38,371 nt of DNA. Origin: Rhodobacterales bacterium (lineage in GTDB: Bacteria; Pseudomonadota; Alphaproteobacteria; Rhodobacterales; Rhodobacteraceae). The notes under the pieces are model-generated. The model was not told the origin of the DNA, searched no databases, and saw only the letters and a program-made list of their open reading frames with translations. Positions 34,308 through 38,371 of this stretch are shown here, in pieces. The stretch spans positions 1 to 38,371 of the forward strand of contig PDRW01000044.1 in NCBI GenBank assembly GCA_002746935.1, given 5' to 3'. Each line of letters opens with the position of its first letter. Within the stretch, counting starts at the first letter, position 1. The position numbers and the translations under genes are program-made.

Positions 34308-35561
34308 ATGACATTCGAAACCCTGGGGCTGTCGCCCCGCCTTGCGGCGCGGCTCGCCGAGCAGGGCATCACCGATCCGACGCCGATCCAGCGCGAAGCG
34401 ATCCCCCATGCCCTTGCCGGACGCGACGTGATGGGCATTGCCCAGACCGGCACCGGCAAGACCGCCGCCTTCGGCCTGCCGATGGCGCACAAGCTGTTGA
34501 CCGCGGGCACCAAACCCGCCCCCAAGACCGTGCGCGGGCTGATCCTGACCCCCACCCGGGAACTCGCCCAGCAGATCAGCGACAACCTCGCCGCCTATAC
34601 GCGCGACACCCATCTGCGGGTCGGGCTGGTGGTCGGCGGCGCGTCGATCAACGTCCAGATCAACCGGCTGGCGCGCGGCACCGATCTGCTGGTCGCCACG
34701 CCCGGACGGCTGATCGACCTGCTGGAGCGCCACGCCGTCCGGCTCGACGCCGCGCGCTATCTGGTACTCGACGAGGCCGACCAGATGCTGGACATGGGCT
34801 TCATCCATGCGCTGCGGCGGATCGCGCCGCTGCTGCCGAAGGAACGCCAGACCATGCTGTTTTCCGCCACCATGCCGAAGCTGATGGCGGAGCTGTCGCG
34901 GGCCTATCTGACCGATCCGGTGCGGGTCGAAGTGTCGCCCCCGGGCAAGCCCGCCGACAAGGTGACCCAGGGGCTGCATTTCGTCGAACAGGCGGGCAAG
35001 ACCCGGCTGCTGGTCGAACATCTCGACGCTCACAAGGATGAGCTTGCGCTGGTCTTCACCCGTACCAAGCATGGGGCCAACCGGCTTGCGAAGGCGCTCG
35101 ATACCGAAGGATTCGCCGTTGGGGCGATCCACGGCAACAAGTCCCAGAGCGCGCGCGAACGCACGATCCGGGCGTTTCGCGCCGGGGATCTCACCGTTCT
35201 GGTGGCGACCGACGTGGCCGCGCGCGGGCTCGACATTCCCGGCGTGCGCCATGTGTATAATTACGACCTGCCGAATGTGCCGGACAACTACGTCCACCGC
35301 ATCGGCCGCACCGCGCGGGCCGGTCGCGACGGCCGCGCGGTGGCCTTCTGCGCCCCTGCCGAGATGAGCGAGTTGAGGGCGATCCAGAAGGTGATGGGCC
35401 GCGACATCCCGGTGCATGGCGGCGCGCCCTGGACCGGGGCCGCCGAGCCCGTCCGCAAGGGGCGCGGCACGCCCGCCAGCACGAAATCCGGGGGCAAACC
35501 CGCAGGCACCGGTGGACGGCGCCGCAGCCGGCGGCGGCGGGGGCCGAAAAGGGCGGCATAG
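34308..35561 (+). CDS. DEAD-box ATP-dependent RNA helicase (RhlE-like)
   Basis: 417 residues. All core motifs are present: Q-motif ITDPTPIQREAIP (21-33), AQTGTGKT (45-52), PTRELA (82-87), GG and TPGR, DEAD (155-158), SAT (186-188), and HRIGRTARAGR near 335. The C-terminal tail is short and strongly basic (GRRRSRRRRGPKR), as in RhlE-type proteins, probably for RNA binding. It unwinds RNA in ribosome assembly or decay. The ATG at 34308 gives the usual N-terminus MTFETLGLS; the ribosome binding site is weak. Confidence 0.94.
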   Translation: MTFETLGLSPRLAARLAEQGITDPTPIQREAIPHALAGRDVMGIAQTGTGKTAAFGLPMAHKLLTAGTKPAPKTVRGLILTPTRELAQQISDNLAAYTRDTHLRVGLVVGGASINVQINRLARGTDLLVATPGRLIDLLERHAVRLDAARYLVLDEADQMLDMGFIHALRRIAPLLPKERQTMLFSATMPKLMAELSRAYLTDPVRVEVSPPGKPADKVTQGLHFVEQAGKTRLLVEHLDAHKDELALVFTRTKHGANRLAKALDTEGFAVGAIHGNKSQSARERTIRAFRAGDLTVLVATDVAARGLDIPGVRHVYNYDLPNVPDNYVHRIGRTARAGRDGRAVAFCAPAEMSELRAIQKVMGRDIPVHGGAPWTGAAEPVRKGRGTPASTKSGGKPAGTGGRRRSRRRRGPKRAA

Positions 35562-35654
35562 CCAGCCGGCGCGCGCTTTTGTCCCTTGATTTCCGGTAGG
35601 TCCGGTCAGACGCTTGAACCGGATGGAGGCATAAGGAGAACAAGGGAGAGTCTC

Positions 35655-36167
35655 ATGGGGCTGTTCGATTTTCTCACCGGCACCAAACGCCCGCCAAAAG
35701 GCACACCCCCCGCCCCGATGGCCGATGTCGAGGCGGCGATCCTCGGCGTGAACCGCGACACCGCCCCGTTTCAGGTGCGCCGCGACGACAGTGGCAAGGC
35801 CGATTATGTAGCGGAATGGAAGATCGTCGATGCCGCGTGGTATGAGATCTTCGCCAAGGCCGGGCTGAAGAAGGTGTTCCGCATCTACATGAAGCTCGAT
35901 CCGGAAGCGAAGGCGGTGCGGGCCGTCGATGAGGAGTGGTCGGTCGAATGGCGGGCCGGTGTGCCGAAGCTCACAATCGCGGCAGAAGCGTTCCGCGGCC
36001 AGAAAAAGGAATTCAGCTTCGGCACGGCCTATGCCTTTACCGAAGAGTTGAGGCCAGGAGTCGTTTACAACTACAAGTTTTCGACCGGCGAGATAAAGAC
36101 ACCGCTGCAAAAGGCCGTTACCGGAAAGGGCTGGATCTGGCGCGGAGTGGCGTTCGGCAAGCTCTGA
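35655..36167 (+). CDS. Conserved hypothetical protein
   Basis: 170 residues, soluble, no signal peptide. It begins MGLFDFLTGTKRPPKG, an amphipathic start seen in several small bacterial proteins, and continues with a predicted mixed alpha/beta domain rich in aromatic strands (FRIYMKLDPE, EWSVEWRAGVPKL, GVVYNYKFSTGEI, GWIWRGVAFGKL). No catalytic motif or named family is recognised. GGGAGAG precedes the ATG. Codon use is normal for this genome and the reading frame is clean, so it is a real gene. It is likely monocistronic. Confidence 0.8.
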   Translation: MGLFDFLTGTKRPPKGTPPAPMADVEAAILGVNRDTAPFQVRRDDSGKADYVAEWKIVDAAWYEIFAKAGLKKVFRIYMKLDPEAKAVRAVDEEWSVEWRAGVPKLTIAAEAFRGQKKEFSFGTAYAFTEELRPGVVYNYKFSTGEIKTPLQKAVTGKGWIWRGVAFGKL

Positions 36168-36671
36168 ACGCAGAGCAGGGGTAAAGGCACTCTGCCCCCG
36201 GCCACATGCTCCTGCCATGCGGCACCTGGTGTATTTTCGGGGCCGGATACCGGTTTGCTACGGGTTAACGTGGCAGCTTTCCATCGGCTTCATGCTGTGT
36301 ATGTTCTTGAATATCAAGCCTGATTTGACTATTCTATTAGTCCGGTATTCCGGACTAATGGAAGTAAGAGAAACGCCGCTGCCGAGGCCCCTTCCCGGTG
36401 CCGGAACGACATTTTTCCTGCACGCAACGCTGTTCCCCGAACAGCCTCCCTCACACCTTGTCCGGGCGGAAGCGAAATCCGCCGGCTCTGCCACAGCGCT
36501 CGAAAACCGCGCCTGCCGCGACACCGCGCCCCTTCCGCCGGTGCCTCGCAAGCGCTAGGTTCGCCGCGAAAGACTGCAATCGGGTCGGGCGGCGCATATC
36601 GCCGGCCCGGCCCGGCCTTCGCCACCAGCCAGACGGGCTGGCCGGGCGCATCAGCCAACCGGAGACACCCC
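36168..36671. other. AT-rich intergenic island
   Basis: 504 bases without a supported gene. The first part (about 36240-36370) is much more AT-rich than its surroundings and contains the palindrome at 36336-36359; the rest is GC-rich. Open frames across it on both strands have no ribosome binding site and atypical composition. It might be a decayed regulatory gene region or imported DNA. Confidence 0.4.
36336..36359. promoter_or_regulatory. Operator-like palindrome related to the one at 3192-3211
   Basis: ATTAGTCCGG, a 4-base spacer TATT, and CCGGACTAAT form a perfect 10-bp inverted repeat. Its right half shares 17 identical bases (TATTCCGGACTAATGGA) with the operator-like site near 3196-3212. 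On the minus strand TAGAAT follows and may be a -10 element; on the plus strand TTGACT precedes it. No gene is clearly placed under its control. Confidence 0.5.
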
Positions 36672-37163
36672 GTGCAAGCCACCACCGATACACCCGCCCG
36701 CCTCGTTCTCGAGCAACGCCCGGTGGGGCTCAGCCTCGGGCTGGTCGTCATCACCCTGGCCACGCTCGCCTTCGCCGTTGTGCTCTTCAGCCGCGGCAGC
36801 GATGCCGGGGTGATATTCCTGTGCTTCGCGATCTCGCCGCCCGTGTTTGCCTATTTCTTCCTCGAAAGCCGCAAGCTCACGCTGGATCGGGACGCGGCCA
36901 GCGTAACGCTCGAATTCCGTGCCCCCCGCGGCAGGCGCGGCGCGACGCATCCCTTGCCCGATGATGCCAAAGTGGTGCTCGAACGCCCCGGGCCGACACC
37001 GGAAGCCCGCCTTGTGCCGCCGGAAGGCGCACCGGGTGTGCCCCTGCGCGCGGTGCTTGTCGGGGGGGCGGGCGAGCGTGTTGCGCTGTCTGAAGCCTAT
37101 TCGAAAGGGCCTGAGGCCTACCGGATGATGCAGGCGGTCAACGGCTGGCTCGGCGCGGAGTAA
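36672..37163 (+). CDS. Small membrane protein of unknown function
   Basis: 163 residues. Two predicted membrane helices (LGLVVITLATLAFAVVLF, about 22-39, and VIFLCFAISPPVFAYFFL, about 47-64) are followed by a cytoplasmic or periplasmic beta-rich domain (LTLDRDAASVTLEFRAPRG...) of PH/DUF-like strand pattern. No named family is recognised. GTG start with GGAG eight bases upstream. It lies 248 bases before ffh on the same strand. Confidence 0.72.
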   Translation: MQATTDTPARLVLEQRPVGLSLGLVVITLATLAFAVVLFSRGSDAGVIFLCFAISPPVFAYFFLESRKLTLDRDAASVTLEFRAPRGRRGATHPLPDDAKVVLERPGPTPEARLVPPEGAPGVPLRAVLVGGAGERVALSEAYSKGPEAYRMMQAVNGWLGAE

Positions 37164-37224
37164 GGCGGCGGCGGGGCACGGGGCCCCACCTGCCTGTCTA
37201 CCCGGCCCCCTGCCCTGACAAAGC

Positions 37225-37253
37225 TTGACTCGCACCCGCCCCCGCCTTACCTC
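37225..37253 (+). promoter_or_regulatory. Candidate ffh promoter
   Basis: TTGACT (37225-37230), 17 bases, TACCTC (37248-37253). It lies just upstream of a hairpin-forming leader (37258-37287) and about 160 bases before the ffh start. The -10 is weak. Confidence 0.35.
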
Positions 37254-37257
37254 ACCC

Positions 37258-37287
37258 GGGACCCCGGAAGCCATGTCTTCCGGTCCC
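37258..37287 (+). other. Hairpin in the ffh leader
   Basis: CCGGAAG (37264-37270) pairs with CTTCCGG (37277-37283) around CCATGT, and GGGA/TCCC extends the stem past a two-base bulge. There is no T-run, so it is not a terminator. It may be a stabilising or regulatory leader structure; no named RNA family fits. Confidence 0.4.
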
Positions 37288-37411
37288 ATGGGTTTCGGCC
37301 CGGGATCGCCCCCCGTCAGCGCGGATGCGCCCACGGGGGCAAGTGGCGTTTGGGGGTCGCAACCAACGCGCGCCGCCCGGGGCGGAACCACACGGCATAA
37401 GGAGCCGAGAC

Positions 37412-38371
37412 ATGTTCGAGAGCCTTTCAGACCGCCTCTCCGGCGTATTCGACCGGCTGACCCGCCAGGGCGCGCTCAGCGAAGACGATGTGAAAACCGC
37501 CCTGCGCGAGGTGCGGGTGGCGCTGCTGGAGGCGGACGTCTCGCTGCCGGTCGCGCGCGACTTCGTGAAGAAGGTACAGGAAAAGGCCACCGGACAGGCC
37601 GTCACCAAATCCGTCACCCCCGGCCAGCAGGTGGTCAAGATCGTCCATGACGAGCTGGTCGCGGTGCTGACCGGCGCGGAAGACCCGGGCAAGCTCAAGA
37701 TCGACAACCCGCCCGCGCCGATCCTGATGGTCGGGCTTCAGGGCGGCGGCAAGACCACCACCACCGCCAAGCTCGCCAAGCGCCTGAAGGAGCGTGACAA
37801 CAAACGCGTCCTGATGGCCTCGCTCGACGTCTACCGCCCCGCCGCCATGCAACAGCTCGAGGTGCTGGGCCAGCAGATCGGCGTCGACACGCTGCCGATC
37901 GTCGCGGGCGAAAAGCCGGTCGACATCGCGCGGCGCGCCAGGACCCAGGCCTCCCTCGGCGGTTATGACGTCTACATGCTCGACACCGCGGGGCGTCTGC
38001 ATATCGACGAAGTGCTGATGGACGAGGTCGAACAGGTGCGCAATGCGGTCAACCCGCGCGAGACCCTGCTGGTGGTCGACGGGCTCACCGGTCAGGTCGC
38101 TGTCGAGGTGGCGGCCGAGTTCGACGCCAAGATCGGCATTTCCGGCGTGGTGCTCACCCGGATGGATGGCGACGGCCGCGGCGGTGCCGCGCTCTCCATG
38201 CGCGCCGTCACCGGCAAGCCGATCCGCTTCGTCGGCCTCGGCGAGAAGATGGACGCGCTCGAGACCTTCGAACCCGACCGCATCGCCGGGCGCATCCTCG
38301 GCATGGGCGACATCGTGGCGCTGGTCGAGAAGGCGCAGGAGACCATCGAGGCCGAACAGGCCGAACGCATG
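37412..38371 (+). CDS. ffh: Signal recognition particle protein Ffh (5' part)
   Basis: The first 320 residues are in the window; the C-terminal M domain, which binds 4.5S RNA and signal sequences, lies beyond the edge. The N domain (1-85) carries ALLEADVSLPVARDF. The G domain has GLQGGGKTTT (108-117), DVYRPAAMQQL, DTAGR (191-195), TRMDGDGRGGAALS (TKxDGDARGG in most relatives) and GLGEKMDALETFEPDRIAGRILGMGD. It delivers membrane-protein ribosome complexes to FtsY. AAGGAG lies about eight bases before the ATG. The reading frame is intact to the edge. Confidence 0.97.
   Translation, partial: MFESLSDRLSGVFDRLTRQGALSEDDVKTALREVRVALLEADVSLPVARDFVKKVQEKATGQAVTKSVTPGQQVVKIVHDELVAVLTGAEDPGKLKIDNPPAPILMVGLQGGGKTTTTAKLAKRLKERDNKRVLMASLDVYRPAAMQQLEVLGQQIGVDTLPIVAGEKPVDIARRARTQASLGGYDVYMLDTAGRLHIDEVLMDEVEQVRNAVNPRETLLVVDGLTGQVAVEVAAEFDAKIGISGVVLTRMDGDGRGGAALSMRAVTGKPIRFVGLGEKMDALETFEPDRIAGRILGMGDIVALVEKAQETIEAEQAERM

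Noticed and set aside
36217-36558. Small genes on either strand across the AT-rich island
   Set aside because: No ribosome binding site, no family similarity, and composition changes abruptly within the frame.
37255-37300. Small SRP RNA gene next to ffh
   Set aside because: The CCGGAAG hairpin lacks the conserved tetraloop and asymmetric-loop sequences of 4.5S RNA.

Overview
The window is a GC-rich stretch of an alphaproteobacterial chromosome, almost certainly from the Rhodobacteraceae/Roseobacter group. The evidence is the F-type ATPase FO operon with duplicated b and b' subunits and no F1 genes, the conserved hypotheticals near ffh, the frequent GTG/TTG starts with overlapping stop/start pairs, and a family-type dispersed intergenic repeat with a conserved AGTATTT...CAGGAAAAAG tail. 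Species cannot be named from sequence alone. No tRNA, rRNA, CRISPR array, IS element or integrase was found.

Layout. 1-4814 (all minus): the first codons of a cut-off gene, a YbjN-domain protein, a GH20 hexosaminidase without a signal peptide, and an IlvB-like ThDP enzyme. A promoter with an operator-like palindrome in its spacer lies at 3186-3215. 4815-5037 holds a RIME-like inverted repeat and one dispersed repeat. 5038-10553 (minus) is a tight cassette: a secreted Sel1/peptidoglycan-binding protein with four CxxC repeats, two SGNH esterase-like proteins, an MBOAT acyltransferase and a small membrane protein. It looks like an envelope or exopolysaccharide O-acylation system. 10930-12186 is a GatZ/KbaZ-like protein with no GatY partner. 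12609-16310 is a FecBCDE-type iron-chelate ABC importer with 4-bp coupled genes. 16469-18703 (minus) is a two-gene phage/GTA-like spike module with no other phage genes near it.

19088-28313 is an exopolysaccharide region: phosphomannomutase and GDP-mannose pyrophosphorylase/phosphomannose isomerase (minus, overlapping), then a priming sugar transferase, a PP2A-like phosphatase and a Wza-type outer-membrane lipoprotein (plus), ending at a strong terminator. Facing them is an RTX-repeat glycosidase probably exported by a type I system, which could trim the polymer. Wzx/Wzy, Wzc and most glycosyltransferases are not here. 28552-38371 is mostly housekeeping: ychF (minus), trpA, an ArsR-type regulator with a perfect operator, atpI-atpB-atpE-atpF'-atpF with terminator, a DEAD-box helicase, two conserved hypotheticals, and the first 320 codons of ffh.

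The best candidates for something undescribed are the O-acylation cassette with its CxxC-repeat Sel1 protein, the orphan spike pair, and a 17-bp palindromic motif shared by two AT-rich intergenic islands 33 kb apart.
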